From an uncultured Bacteroidota bacterium (GTDB lineage: Bacteria; Bacteroidota; Bacteroidia; Flavobacteriales; Flavobacteriaceae), in the NCBI GenBank assembly GCA_913062555.1, contig CAJXVU010000037.1:1-34622 (forward strand): DNA of 34,622 nucleotides, in the 5' to 3' direction. How positions within the stretch are numbered: the stretch's first letter is position 1; every line of letters begins with the position of its first letter. Below are positions 24,238 through 32,997 of the stretch, one piece after another. A program made the translations under genes and the position numbers. The notes under the pieces were generated by a model. That model did no database searches. It had not been told where the DNA came from and saw nothing but the letters and a program-made list of their open reading frames with translations.

Positions 24238-25512
24238 ATGAAACTCTGGGATAAAGGATTTACAATAGATAAACAAATAGAGCACTTTACGGTTGGTAAT
24301 GATAGAGAAATTGATTTGCACATCGCAAAATATGATGTTCAAGCCTCTCGGGCTCATGCCAAAATGTTGGGGAGCATTAATATTATCAATACCGAAGAAT
24401 TACAGCAACTGGAGTCGGGACTGGATAATTTAGCACAACAGATAGAAACTGGGACATTTATTATTGAAAAACAGTTTGAAGATGTGCACTCTAAAATTGA
24501 GTTTGAGCTTACCAAACAACTAGGAGAAGTTGGTAAAAAAATTCATACCGCAAGATCTAGAAACGATCAGGTTTTAGTGGCGTTGCAATTGTTTTATAAA
24601 GACAATTTAAAACTGATCAATACAAAGACAAAAACTTTTTTCGACACCCTATTAGAACTATCAGAAACCCATAAGGATGCTTTGCTACCTGGATATACAC
24701 ATTTGCAGGTTGCTATGCCATCATCTTTCGGTTTGTGGTTTTCGGCCTATGCCGAATTGCTTATTGATGATGTGCATGTACTGAACGCAGTGTTAAAAAT
24801 TGTAGATCAAAATCCCCTAGGATCAGCAGCAGGATATGGCAGTTCTTTTCCTATTGACAGAGCATTTACCACTAAAGAACTTGAATTTGCAACTCTAAAA
24901 TACAATGTGGTTGCAGCGCAATTAAGTAGAGGAAAAAGTGAACGTGCAGTAGCAAGTGCATTGGGGGGATTGGCTAATACTCTAAGTAGATTCGCAATGG
25001 ATGTGTGTTTGTATATGAGTCAGAATTTTGGCTTTGTAACTTTTCCAGATGAATTGACCACAGGTAGTAGTATTATGCCTCATAAAAAGAATCCTGATGT
25101 ATTTGAACTTATTAGAGGAAAGTGTAATAAGATCCAAACATTGCATACCGAAATGTTGTTAATCACAAATAACTTGCCAAGTGGATATCACAGAGATTTT
25201 CAACTATTAAAAGAGAATATTATCAATGCTTTTGAAGACATGAAAAATATTCTGGATATTTTTAATTATGCCATTCAACAAGTTATTGTAAAAGATATTG
25301 ATTTAACGGACGAAAAATACCAATATCTGTTCACAGTAGATAGCATCAATAATTTGGTGGTTGATGGACAAACTTTCAGAGATGCATACCAAACTATTGG
25401 TTCAGAAGTTCAGGCAGGTACTTATAAACCAGATATGTCCAAGGAACACTCACATATTGGTAGTATCCATAATTTGTGTTTGGATGATATCAGAGCAAAA
25501 TTTCCAGAGTAG
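24238..25512 (+). CDS. argH: Argininosuccinate lyase
   Basis: Splits argininosuccinate to arginine and fumarate, the last step. The fumarase-superfamily signature GSSIMPHKKNPD is at residues 276-287, with the catalytic serine in its loop. TARSRNDQV (104-112) and GYTHLQVAMPS (152-162) are conserved substrate loops. At 424 aa it is shorter than the usual 450-460 aa, mostly by a short C-terminus, as in other Flavobacteria. It is the last gene of the operon; no clear terminator follows. Confidence 0.96.
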   Translation: MKLWDKGFTIDKQIEHFTVGNDREIDLHIAKYDVQASRAHAKMLGSINIINTEELQQLESGLDNLAQQIETGTFIIEKQFEDVHSKIEFELTKQLGEVGKKIHTARSRNDQVLVALQLFYKDNLKLINTKTKTFFDTLLELSETHKDALLPGYTHLQVAMPSSFGLWFSAYAELLIDDVHVLNAVLKIVDQNPLGSAAGYGSSFPIDRAFTTKELEFATLKYNVVAAQLSRGKSERAVASALGGLANTLSRFAMDVCLYMSQNFGFVTFPDELTTGSSIMPHKKNPDVFELIRGKCNKIQTLHTEMLLITNNLPSGYHRDFQLLKENIINAFEDMKNILDIFNYAIQQVIVKDIDLTDEKYQYLFTVDSINNLVVDGQTFRDAYQTIGSEVQAGTYKPDMSKEHSHIGSIHNLCLDDIRAKFPE

Positions 25513-25783
25513 TTATCACTATGAAAAACATCTATTTTCTCAATTAATGGCTTATCAAAATTTCGATTAACCTTAGGGATATTATAGTTGTTCCGGGGAT
25601 TAAGTTTTTAGTATTAAATGATTTGACCTTTAAAAAGAAAAGATGAGGGTTCTATTCGTGGTTGAAAGATCAATATAATAATCCTACAACACAAGTATCT
25701 GTCTGTTAAGGTGTTTTTCTATTTGTATAATGTCTGGAAATCAAGTATTTTAGAAACTTGTTTTAAATCAACCAACACCAAGT
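25513..25783. other. Spacer between the arginine operon and the esterase gene
   Basis: A 271-nt AT-rich spacer with no ORF, no strong hairpin with a T-run and no exact TAnnTTTG box. The esterase promoter must lie here, but I cannot place it. Confidence 0.4.
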
Positions 25784-26650
25784 ATGAAAAAAATCACATT
25801 CCTCATTAGCTTTTGTTTCTGTTTTGTTAACCCAATTACGGCACAAACAGGATCCGTTTACGATAATCTATCACATTCCAGTAAAATATTAAAAACTGAT
25901 CGTAATTTCGCAGTGTATTTACCACCAGATTATGATAGTTCTGAGCGGAGTTATCCCGTGTTGTATTTGTTGCATGGTGCAGGAGATGATCATACCGGAT
26001 GGGTCCAGTTTGGAGAGATTAAACGTATTGCAGATACTGCTATAAAAGATGGGACGGCAACTCCTATGATCATCATTATGCCTGATGGATATACTAATCG
26101 ATTGGGGTATTTTAATGATATTCGTGGCGATTGGGATTATGAGGATTACTTTTTTAAAGAGTTAATGCCGTATGTAGAAGGAAAATACCGCATAAAAAGT
26201 GAAAAACGCTATCGCGCTATTTCTGGATTATCCATGGGTGGGGGAGGCTCATTTATGTATGCATTGCACCATCCAGAATTGTTTTCGTCATCTTGTCCTT
26301 TAAGTGCCTACGTAGGACCGCTAAGCGTAGAAGTAATGCAACATAATTTACAAAATTATCGAGAAACGCATGTGAGTGACGAAGTAGCAAAGGCCTATTT
26401 TCCGAAACATAACGCTCATTCTCTCATTGAAGGCATGACTAAGAAACAATTAGAATCTGTACGGTGGTATATAGACTGTGGTGATGATGATTTTTTATAT
26501 GAAGGGAATAGCCTAGTGCATTTGGCACTGCGTAAAAAAGAGGTAAAACATGAATTTAGAATCCGAGATGGTGGTCATACCTGGACCTATTGGCGAGAGT
26601 CACTTCCTAGTGTTTTAAAATTTGTTTCTGATGGCTTTCATCAGTATTAA
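25784..26650 (+). CDS. Secreted esterase of the S-formylglutathione hydrolase / feruloyl esterase fold
   Basis: Exported alpha/beta hydrolase. A signal peptide ends at about residue 20 (NPITA-Q). The catalytic serine is Ser150 in GLSMGGGG (148-155), the oxyanion loop is HGAGDD, the acid is within DCGDDDF (231-237) and the base is His265 in DGGHTW. Length is 288 aa. The family contains carbohydrate esterases that remove acetyl or hydroxycinnamoyl groups from plant and algal polysaccharides. No close neighbour reveals the substrate, though sulfatase and sugar-oxidation genes lie on either side within the window. Confidence 0.9.
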   Translation: MKKITFLISFCFCFVNPITAQTGSVYDNLSHSSKILKTDRNFAVYLPPDYDSSERSYPVLYLLHGAGDDHTGWVQFGEIKRIADTAIKDGTATPMIIIMPDGYTNRLGYFNDIRGDWDYEDYFFKELMPYVEGKYRIKSEKRYRAISGLSMGGGGSFMYALHHPELFSSSCPLSAYVGPLSVEVMQHNLQNYRETHVSDEVAKAYFPKHNAHSLIEGMTKKQLESVRWYIDCGDDDFLYEGNSLVHLALRKKEVKHEFRIRDGGHTWTYWRESLPSVLKFVSDGFHQY

Positions 26651-26788
26651 AGGAGTAGCCATTACAAGGCATAGCGTATAGAAATTTATCACCATTGCGA
26701 TAGAAGTATGAGCGATGCTAACTTTCTAATGGATGGAGAGGTTGTTGGCCTCACTAAATAAGTAAAGTCTATAGTAACGTAATGATTC
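26651..26788. other. Spacer between convergent genes
   Basis: 138 nt between the esterase stop and the end of the small minus-strand membrane protein. A weak GAGG/CCTC hairpin lies near 26739-26753 without a T-run; no clear terminator is visible. Confidence 0.35.
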
Positions 26789-26926
26789 TTAATTATCACG
26801 TTTTTCAAAATCCTCTGTTTCTTTGATCTTAATGCGTCTAATAATCAGGTAGATAAGTAATACAAAACAACCGCCCCAAAATAAAACTTGGAGGCTAATC
26901 ATTGTAAATGTAATCAGGTCTTCCAT
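26789..26926 (-). CDS. Small single-span membrane protein (45 aa)
   Basis: A 45-residue ORF starting with ATG at 26926 and ending with TAA. It has a hydrophobic segment of about 20 residues (LFWGGCFVLLIYLII) flanked by an acidic N-terminus and the basic stretch RRIKIK, which gives an outside-in topology by the positive-inside rule. It begins one base after the stop of the YbjQ family gene, so it is the third gene of that operon. No known domain is recognised; the close spacing and the charge layout support a real gene. Confidence 0.65.
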   Translation of the reverse strand: MEDLITFTMISLQVLFWGGCFVLLIYLIIRRIKIKETEDFEKRDN

Positions 26927-26927
26927 A

Positions 26928-27242
26928 TCAAGAGAGTTTTACTGCGGTACCATAAGCCAGGATTTCAGAAGCCCCCTGCATCACCATCGAGGTGGTCAAA
27001 CGCATATTTAAAATAGCGTCGGCTCCCATGCGTTCGGCATCTCTAACCATACGTTGCATGGCCTGCTCTCGTGATTGTGCCTGTAATTGCGTATACTCTT
27101 CAATTTCACCACCCACAATATTTTTTAAGCCTGCGAAAATATCACGACCAATATTTCTGGATCGTACCGTACTTCCTCTGGCAATGCCTAATATTTCAGT
27201 GACTTCTTTGTTGGGTACTGTGTCTGATGTTGAAATAATCAT
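26928..27242 (-). CDS. YbjQ/UPF0145 family protein
   Basis: A 104-aa cytoplasmic protein of the YbjQ (heavy-metal-binding-like) family. Recognisable stretches are STSDTVPNKEV at the start, IARGSTVRSRNIGRDI, EEYTQLQAQSREQAMQRM and GADAILNMRLTTSMVMQGASEILAYGTAV at the end. The family forms a pentamer of unknown function. It is 16 nt after the membrane protein gene and one base before the small membrane ORF. Such operons pair YbjQ proteins with membrane partners, which suggests an envelope role. Confidence 0.93.
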   Translation of the reverse strand: MIISTSDTVPNKEVTEILGIARGSTVRSRNIGRDIFAGLKNIVGGEIEEYTQLQAQSREQAMQRMVRDAERMGADAILNMRLTTSMVMQGASEILAYGTAVKLS

Positions 27243-27258
27243 GTGTTTATCGTTTAGG

Positions 27259-27726
27259 TTAGGGTTGTATTGTTTTTAATACTCGGTTTTGTCTTTCTGC
27301 TTCGCTGTCTTTGTTTTTGCCAATGATGACTCCGAATAGCATTCCGAAAATCAATCCAATTATCAGTTTATTATCGATTCCAAGAAGGTCTCCAAAAATA
27401 AGGCCTGCTAACATCCCAAAGCACATCCCCATGGCTACGCCAATACTCGTGTAGTAACCATTGCTCACCAAGCCATGCTCAAGCCTAAGATAGTTTTTAA
27501 AAACAAATAATTTGCGATTGAAATATTGTTTTTTGTTATGAGAAAAGGATGTTAACCTTAATACATCAAGTTGCTGTTCTATACCACGTACCTCCTGATC
27601 ACTTAAATTATGATGTTCTAGAGCAGATAGTAAATTGATAAAACGAACATATGCCTTTCGTTCTGATGTTTTGGCTTGGGTTGTATTTAAACTTTTAAAA
27701 AATTGTGTAGCGTCTTGAAGTGTCAT
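27259..27726 (-). CDS. Glycine-rich two-span membrane protein, hypothetical
   Basis: A 155-aa protein not recognised by family. Residues 1-85 are helical and charged, with TQFFKSLNTTQAKTSERK and a coiled stretch SDQEVRGIEQQLDVL. Two hydrophobic segments follow, about 92-115 and 122-137, both rich in Gly in a glycine-zipper pattern (SIGVAMGMCFGMLAGLIFG, then LIIGLIFGMLFGVIIG), and a basic tail. It heads the three-gene minus operon with the YbjQ gene 16 nt away. It may form a small membrane oligomer; no function is assigned. Confidence 0.75.
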   Translation of the reverse strand: MTLQDATQFFKSLNTTQAKTSERKAYVRFINLLSALEHHNLSDQEVRGIEQQLDVLRLTSFSHNKKQYFNRKLFVFKNYLRLEHGLVSNGYYTSIGVAMGMCFGMLAGLIFGDLLGIDNKLIIGLIFGMLFGVIIGKNKDSEAERQNRVLKTIQP

Positions 27727-27985
27727 AAGTGTAGCAAGTTAATCTGATACTTATATGTCTATGATTAAGAGGTTTTGTTACAATAATTCAGAGTGTTTAT
27801 AACCAGATTAAAATTGGATATAGTTCTACAGGTTTTTTTTGATATGCCTTACGGATAACCTCAATAAAGATTAGTATTCTTCATTATTGTAAAACACTAG
27901 GCGTTTTGTGGTGTGAAAAGCTAAAATCTATGACTATTGTAACAGCTTAAGTTTTTTCTGCTCTTTATAACAAATAACTAGCAAT
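27727..27985. other. Divergent spacer, 259 nt
   Basis: AT-rich region between the membrane protein operon (minus) and the lipoprotein gene (plus). Both must have promoters here, but I find no exact TAnnTTTG box on either strand. A short inverted pair ACAC/GTGT near 27894-27914 is too weak to call. Confidence 0.4.
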
Positions 27986-29002
27986 ATGAAACAGATTCTT
28001 TTTTCTTTGAGTTTAGTATGGGTTTTAATGTCCTGTGGGACATCAAACAAAGTAGTGACCCTAGATGATGTTTTTAGTCAGCAATATGAGCAAAAAATGA
28101 TTTCAAGTGGGCAGAATTTCCCTGATTTTTATGCTGAGAATGATAGTCTTAATCTGTTTTTAATAGCCCTTCATGAACGAATTCCTGTAAAGAAGTTTCA
28201 GAAAAGAGTAGGATGGTCGAGTGCAGAGCTCAATACTCATATCGAATTTTTAAAATCAAAAGACTGGCTGGCACCTGGTGATTCTTTACGCCCAAGCATA
28301 TTCATAGCTGGGAGTGATGATGGTAAGGCTTTGTATTCTCATAGTACGCCAATTTCATTGGAAATAAGCCGTGCTATTGAAGATGAACTCTACAAAATTA
28401 AAAAACAATATCAAAAAACAAAGCTCTCTAAATCGCAAAGTTTTGAGACCATGGCCTTTTTTATTTTGAGTGATGTCCTTTTGGATAACTGGCAAATTAA
28501 CGCTGTGGAAAAGGAGTTTTTAAAGGCAGAAACACGTCCGGAACGTCATCAAAATTACTATTATTATGCAATTATGGAACATGTACAAGCGCCTAGAGAA
28601 GCTTTTGGAATCTATGGGAATCAATACCGTTCGCTCAACGATAGTACAACCTTGAGTATCTATGGTAATAATAGAACTGTTGCGAATACCAAACTAAAAA
28701 ATGAACCTCAATTTTTAGAGGACATTTTAAAAACGGCACCGAGGCTATCTGCTGAAAATCAACAGGAAATGGGAGATATTGCAGCATTGTTTAAGCCTGT
28801 GCTTTTGGATATTCTGGAGAAGCATCGTAATTATATACGTCATGTCTATCAAGTATCCGGCTATGCAAAGGAAATAAGTTTTGAGGAATTTTTTATCTGG
28901 TGGTATCATTTTATATATACCGAGACCACAAATATGCTTGCCGAAAATGGGACACTCACCGTTCCTGAAGATGGTAATTTTTATTATATTGGTATGCATT
29001 GA
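27986..29002 (+). CDS. Hypothetical lipoprotein
   Basis: A 338-aa lipoprotein with lipobox VLMSC (Cys17) and no domain I can name. The mature part is mixed helical and acidic/basic, with recognisable local features such as KRVGWSSAELNTHIEFLKSKDWL (a helix-turn-helix-like pair), SFETMAFFILSDVLLDNWQINAVEKEFL and a tryptophan-rich C-terminus FEEFFIWWYHFIYTETT. It stands alone between the YbjQ operon and the sulfatase gene, 98 nt before the latter. No function is proposed. Confidence 0.75.
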   Translation: MKQILFSLSLVWVLMSCGTSNKVVTLDDVFSQQYEQKMISSGQNFPDFYAENDSLNLFLIALHERIPVKKFQKRVGWSSAELNTHIEFLKSKDWLAPGDSLRPSIFIAGSDDGKALYSHSTPISLEISRAIEDELYKIKKQYQKTKLSKSQSFETMAFFILSDVLLDNWQINAVEKEFLKAETRPERHQNYYYYAIMEHVQAPREAFGIYGNQYRSLNDSTTLSIYGNNRTVANTKLKNEPQFLEDILKTAPRLSAENQQEMGDIAALFKPVLLDILEKHRNYIRHVYQVSGYAKEISFEEFFIWWYHFIYTETTNMLAENGTLTVPEDGNFYYIGMH

Positions 29003-29100
29003 GCGATGTATTGATTTGTTCAAAGCGCTACTTTTTTATGTATATTAATCTTGTAAATTAAACTTTCTAAGCTAATGGAGGTCTTAATAATAAAATCCAT

Positions 29101-30447
29101 ATGAGGAATACCTTCAAAAACACACGGCTAATTTTATTAGTGCTTGTTGTAGCTTATAGCTGTAATTCTATTGATGATATCACAGGAGACCCTGTTGATA
29201 TTAGTAACCCTCCAATAAATGAATCCAGACCAAATATCCTTTTAATAATTGCTGACGACTTAGGTATTGAGGCAACACCGGGGTATAATATTGGTGCTGT
29301 AAAACCCTATATGCCAAATCTGGAAAGCCTTGCTTCTAGAGGGATTACATTTGATAATGTTTGGGCCTACCCTGTATGTGCACCTACACGAGCATCAATT
29401 TTGACTGGACGATATGGCTATCGAACAGGGGTGCTAAATGCCGAAGATGCACTTACAATACCTGCAAACGAAAAAACAATCCAGTCTTTTTTGGATGAAA
29501 ACACAAATAGCACCTATAGTCATGCCCTTTTAGGAAAATGGCATTTGTCTAATAATGAACCCAATCGACCAACTCAAATGGGTGTTGGTTACTATTCGGG
29601 GTTATTGGGAGGTGGTGTTGGCGATTATAATAATTGGCCATTTACAGAAAACGGGCAAACAAACACATATTCAGGTTATATAACTACCAAGATTACCGAC
29701 TTAGCAATCGATTGGGTGAATGCCCAAGATCAGCCCTGGTTTTGTTGGGTGGCTTATACAGCACCACACACGCCATTTCATTTGCCACCAATCGAAATGC
29801 ATTCACAAGGAAGTTTGGCAACAGACCAAGCCAGTATAGACGCAAATCCGTTACCATACTTTATGGCAATGACAGAGAGTATTGATTATGAAATGGGACG
29901 ATTATTAGACCATATTCCAGAAGATGTATTAGAGAATACAATCATTATTTTTATTGGAGACAATGGTTCTCATCCCCAAGTTGTACAAGCACCATTTACT
30001 ACAGATCAAAGTAAAGGGAGTTTGTATTTAGGTGGGGTGAATGTACCAATGATAATTTCTGGGAAAGGCGTAACCAGAATAAATGAAAGAGATGCTAATT
30101 TAATAAGTAGCACAGATTTTTTTAGTACCATTGCAGAAATTGCAGGAGTGAATTTACCAAACTATGAAGATAGTTATAGTTTTAATTCCTTATTGACAAC
30201 GGCAGGTTTAGGATCTCGAGATTTTAATTATTCGGAAGTCTTAAATTCCAGTAACGCTAATCGATCAGGGTATACTATTAGCAATGGGGACTATAAACTT
30301 ATTCAGTTGGATAGTGGGCAGCAACGGTTATACGATTTACAAAATGATCCCTACGAAACTGCAGATTTAACTACAGGAACATTAAATGCAGCTCAAGAAT
30401 CCGCATTACAAGCCTTAGAAAATAAGAGTTTAGAGATTCGGAATTAA
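29101..30447 (+). CDS. Sulfatase lipoprotein (formylglycine-dependent)
   Basis: Exported sulfatase that hydrolyses sulfate esters, likely of sulfated marine polysaccharides. A lipobox gives Cys21. The Cys93-x-Pro-x-Arg97 motif in CAPTRASILTGR is the type-I sulfatase site where Cys becomes formylglycine. Metal and active-site residues include Asp52/Asp53 (IADDLG), Lys146 and His148 (GKWHLS), His223 (APHTPFH), and Asp287/Asn288 (IGDNGSH). Length is 448 aa, normal for the family. No maturase gene and no glycan-binding partner lie in the window, so the specific sulfated sugar cannot be told. Confidence 0.94.
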   Translation: MRNTFKNTRLILLVLVVAYSCNSIDDITGDPVDISNPPINESRPNILLIIADDLGIEATPGYNIGAVKPYMPNLESLASRGITFDNVWAYPVCAPTRASILTGRYGYRTGVLNAEDALTIPANEKTIQSFLDENTNSTYSHALLGKWHLSNNEPNRPTQMGVGYYSGLLGGGVGDYNNWPFTENGQTNTYSGYITTKITDLAIDWVNAQDQPWFCWVAYTAPHTPFHLPPIEMHSQGSLATDQASIDANPLPYFMAMTESIDYEMGRLLDHIPEDVLENTIIIFIGDNGSHPQVVQAPFTTDQSKGSLYLGGVNVPMIISGKGVTRINERDANLISSTDFFSTIAEIAGVNLPNYEDSYSFNSLLTTAGLGSRDFNYSEVLNSSNANRSGYTISNGDYKLIQLDSGQQRLYDLQNDPYETADLTTGTLNAAQESALQALENKSLEIRN

Positions 30448-30459
30448 TTAATGAAAATA

Positions 30460-30490
30460 AAAAGAGCACTTGCTATCATTGTGCGCTTTT
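30460..30490. terminator. Bidirectional terminator between sulfatase and leuB
   Basis: AAAAGAGCAC (30460-30469) pairs with GTGCGCTTTT (30481-30490), with one A-G mismatch and an 11-nt loop, and has A and T runs at both ends. It lies between the convergent sulfatase gene and the leuB gene. Confidence 0.75.
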
Positions 30491-30528
30491 ATAGTCTAAA
30501 ATTTTCGGAACTATTAAACATCAATTCA

Positions 30529-31647
30529 TTAAATAATAGTGGATTGACCTAGATGTATGTTTGTAAAGTTAAGGTTTGTATCATCGGGATTATTTATATA
30601 GTCTTCAATAAAATCACCAACCTTAGTGGTACTAATTGTATCGTATTTTGTGTTTAAATCGGGTGTTGTAATATGTAATTTCAATGATTTTTCTATAGCA
30701 TCTTTAATCACTTCGGCTTCGTCAAACAAATCAAAATGCTCTAACAACATTGCCGCCGATAATATAGAAGCAACAGGGTTGGCAATACCTTTGTCTTTAG
30801 CTTGTGGGTACGAGCCATGAATAGGCTCGAACATGGCGTATTTTTCTCCTACAGAGGCAGAAGCTAATAAGCCGATAGAACCCCCAATCACACTAGCTTC
30901 ATCGCTAATAATGTCACCAAACATATTTTCGGTAAGAATCACATCAAATTGTTTTGGGTTCAATATAATTTGCATGGCTGCATTATCAACAAATAAAAAT
31001 TCAAGAGTGACATTTGGGTATTGTTGAGCAAGCTCAGTAACCACTTTACGCCAAAGTCTTGAGCTTTCTAATACGTTTGCTTTATCAATAAGGGTCACTT
31101 TATTTCGTCTGGATTGTGCGGCCTTAAATGCAAGATGCGAGATACGTTCAATTTCGTGACGGGAATATTGACACAAATCGGATGCCGTATTACCATCGTC
31201 ACTAATTTGTTTCTCTCCAAAATAAATACCTCCAGTAAGTTCGCGATATATACTGATATCAGTGCCTTGAATAATTTTCTTTTTTAAAGGTGATTTACTA
31301 ACCAATGTATCATAAGCTTTGACTGGACGAATATTGGCAAATAAGCCTAATTCTTTACGCAATTGTAATAATCCCTGTTCTGGACGTACCTTAGCCGAAG
31401 GATCGTTATCGTATTTTGGATCACCAATAGCTCCAAATAAAATAGCATCATTAGTTTTACAAATTTCAAGGGTGCTATCTGGTAGCGGCACACCATGAGA
31501 ATCGATGGCTGTAGAACCAACAGGTGCATATGTAAAATGAAAACTATGGTCAAAATCCATAGCAATTGCTTTCAGGACTTTAATCGCTTGAGCAGTTACT
31601 TCTGGTCCAATTCCATCACCGGGTAAAACAGCTATGTTTAATTTCAT
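30529..31647 (-). CDS. leuB: 3-isopropylmalate dehydrogenase
   Basis: Oxidative decarboxylation of 3-isopropylmalate in leucine synthesis, NAD-dependent, cytoplasmic. Typical features are VLPGDGIGPEV at the start, RELTGGIYFG in the middle and the signature around NMFGDIISDEASVIGGSIGLL, followed by FEPIHGSYPQAKDKGIANP. Length is 372 aa, as expected. It lies 33 nt after leuA and is co-transcribed with it; leuC and leuD are not in the window. Confidence 0.96.
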   Translation of the reverse strand: MKLNIAVLPGDGIGPEVTAQAIKVLKAIAMDFDHSFHFTYAPVGSTAIDSHGVPLPDSTLEICKTNDAILFGAIGDPKYDNDPSAKVRPEQGLLQLRKELGLFANIRPVKAYDTLVSKSPLKKKIIQGTDISIYRELTGGIYFGEKQISDDGNTASDLCQYSRHEIERISHLAFKAAQSRRNKVTLIDKANVLESSRLWRKVVTELAQQYPNVTLEFLFVDNAAMQIILNPKQFDVILTENMFGDIISDEASVIGGSIGLLASASVGEKYAMFEPIHGSYPQAKDKGIANPVASILSAAMLLEHFDLFDEAEVIKDAIEKSLKLHITTPDLNTKYDTISTTKVGDFIEDYINNPDDTNLNFTNIHLGQSTII

Positions 31648-31680
31648 CGTTTTAGCTTTAATTTGATCTAATATATTTAG

Positions 31681-32850
31681 CTAGACAATTTCTTTATAAA
31701 TATTACTAGTTTCAATTATTTGATGAATATCATTATCATTAATTTCTTTCTTCTTATCGGCAAAACTTAAAAAGTTAGTATACACATCATCCAACTGCAA
31801 CTTCGTTAACTCGTAGCCAACATTTTTTGCACGATATGCAAGTGCGGCACGACCACTTCTTGCAGTAAGTACTATCGCAGATTCTGTAACCCCAACATCT
31901 TTCGGGTTTATAATTTCGTAAGTCCCACGATTTTTTATCATACCATCTTGATGAATTCCCGAGCTATGTGCAAATGCATTCGCACCTACAATAGCTTTGT
32001 TAGGTTGGGTGTATATTCCCATACTATCAGAAACTAATTGACTAATGCCATAAAGCATAGAAGTTTCAATATTGGTGTCAAGATTTAAATAAGGATGTTG
32101 TTTTAAAATCATTACAACCTCTTCTAAAGCGGTATTTCCTGCACGTTCGCCAATTCCGTTAATAGTACATTCAATTTGACGGGCGCCATTAATAACGCCT
32201 TCTATAGAGTTAGCCGTAGCTAAACCCAAATCATTATGACAGTGGCAAGACAGAATTGCTTTATCAATACCCTTTACATTCTCTTTTAAATATTTGATTT
32301 TTGCGCCATACTCATGTGGTAAACAGTATCCTGTAGTATCTGGAATATTTAAAACGGTAGCTCCAGCTTTAATCACAGCCTCACAAACACGTGCTAAATA
32401 AGCATTGTCCGTACGTCCTGCATCTTCAGCATAAAATTCTACATCTTCTACAAAAGACTTCGCATAGGTCACTGCGGCAACAGCACGCTCAATGATATCT
32501 TCCTGTGTAGAATTGAATTTGAATTTTATATGAGAATCGGAGGTTCCAATACCGGTATGTATTCTTGGCTTTTTTGCATATTTCAGTGCTTCAGCAGCAA
32601 CTTTAATGTCGTTTTTAACCGATCTAGTAAGGCCACAAACTGTAGCGTTTTTAACGATTTTTGAAATGGCTTCAACCGATTTAAAGTCACCAGGACTTGA
32701 GACAGGAAAACCTGCTTCAATGATGTCAACACCGAGATTGTCCAATTGTTTTGCAATAATTAATTTTTGCTCTGTATTTAATTTACAGCCAGGGACTTGT
32801 TCGCCATCACGAAGCGTTGTGTCAAAAATTTGTACTTGAGAATTAGACAT
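31681..32850 (-). CDS. leuA: 2-isopropylmalate synthase, short form
   Basis: First committed step of leucine synthesis, joining acetyl-CoA and 2-oxoisovalerate. The HMGL-type catalytic barrel is complete: DTTLRDGEQ near residues 10-18, [12 protein letters not shown], and the metal motif HCHNDLGLA, then [12 protein letters not shown]. Length is 389 aa against about 500 aa for classical LeuA. The C-terminal LeuA regulatory domain that binds leucine is missing, so feedback inhibition by leucine is not expected in the usual way. Homocitrate synthase and citramalate synthase are alternatives by fold, but the adjacent leuB supports leucine synthesis. Confidence 0.93.
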   Translation of the reverse strand: MSNSQVQIFDTTLRDGEQVPGCKLNTEQKLIIAKQLDNLGVDIIEAGFPVSSPGDFKSVEAISKIVKNATVCGLTRSVKNDIKVAAEALKYAKKPRIHTGIGTSDSHIKFKFNSTQEDIIERAVAAVTYAKSFVEDVEFYAEDAGRTDNAYLARVCEAVIKAGATVLNIPDTTGYCLPHEYGAKIKYLKENVKGIDKAILSCHCHNDLGLATANSIEGVINGARQIECTINGIGERAGNTALEEVVMILKQHPYLNLDTNIETSMLYGISQLVSDSMGIYTQPNKAIVGANAFAHSSGIHQDGMIKNRGTYEIINPKDVGVTESAIVLTARSGRAALAYRAKNVGYELTKLQLDDVYTNFLSFADKKKEINDNDIHQIIETSNIYKEIV

Positions 32851-32997
32851 TTCTTAAAATATATTTTCTTATTATAATGCGAAGTTATATTTTGGAGTTA
32901 TCAAAGGGAAGGATTACCATTTGAATATTACGATGTTTAACCTATATATTTTATTGTAAATTACTCAAATTCAAATATTTAAAACAAATTTTAAACT
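32851..32997. promoter_or_regulatory. Divergent spacer between leuA and the helical-repeat gene
   Basis: A 147-nt AT-rich region that holds the leuA promoter (minus) and the promoter of the 516-aa protein gene (plus). No exact TAnnTTTG box is found. On the minus strand an 11-codon ORF (32920-32885), M-V-I-L-P-F-D-N-S-K-I, lies 35 nt upstream of leuA, but it is not enriched in Leu codons. Confidence 0.35.

Noticed and set aside
27894..27914. Short ACAC/GTGT inverted pair in the 27727-27985 spacer
   Set aside because: Only four base pairs with a long loop; not above chance.
32885..32920. A minus-strand 11-codon ORF (M-V-I-L-P-F-D-N-S-K-I) upstream of leuA that could be a branched-chain leader peptide
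   Set aside because: Only single Val, Ile and Leu codons, common by chance in AT-rich DNA; no promoter box and no terminator hairpin was found before leuA.
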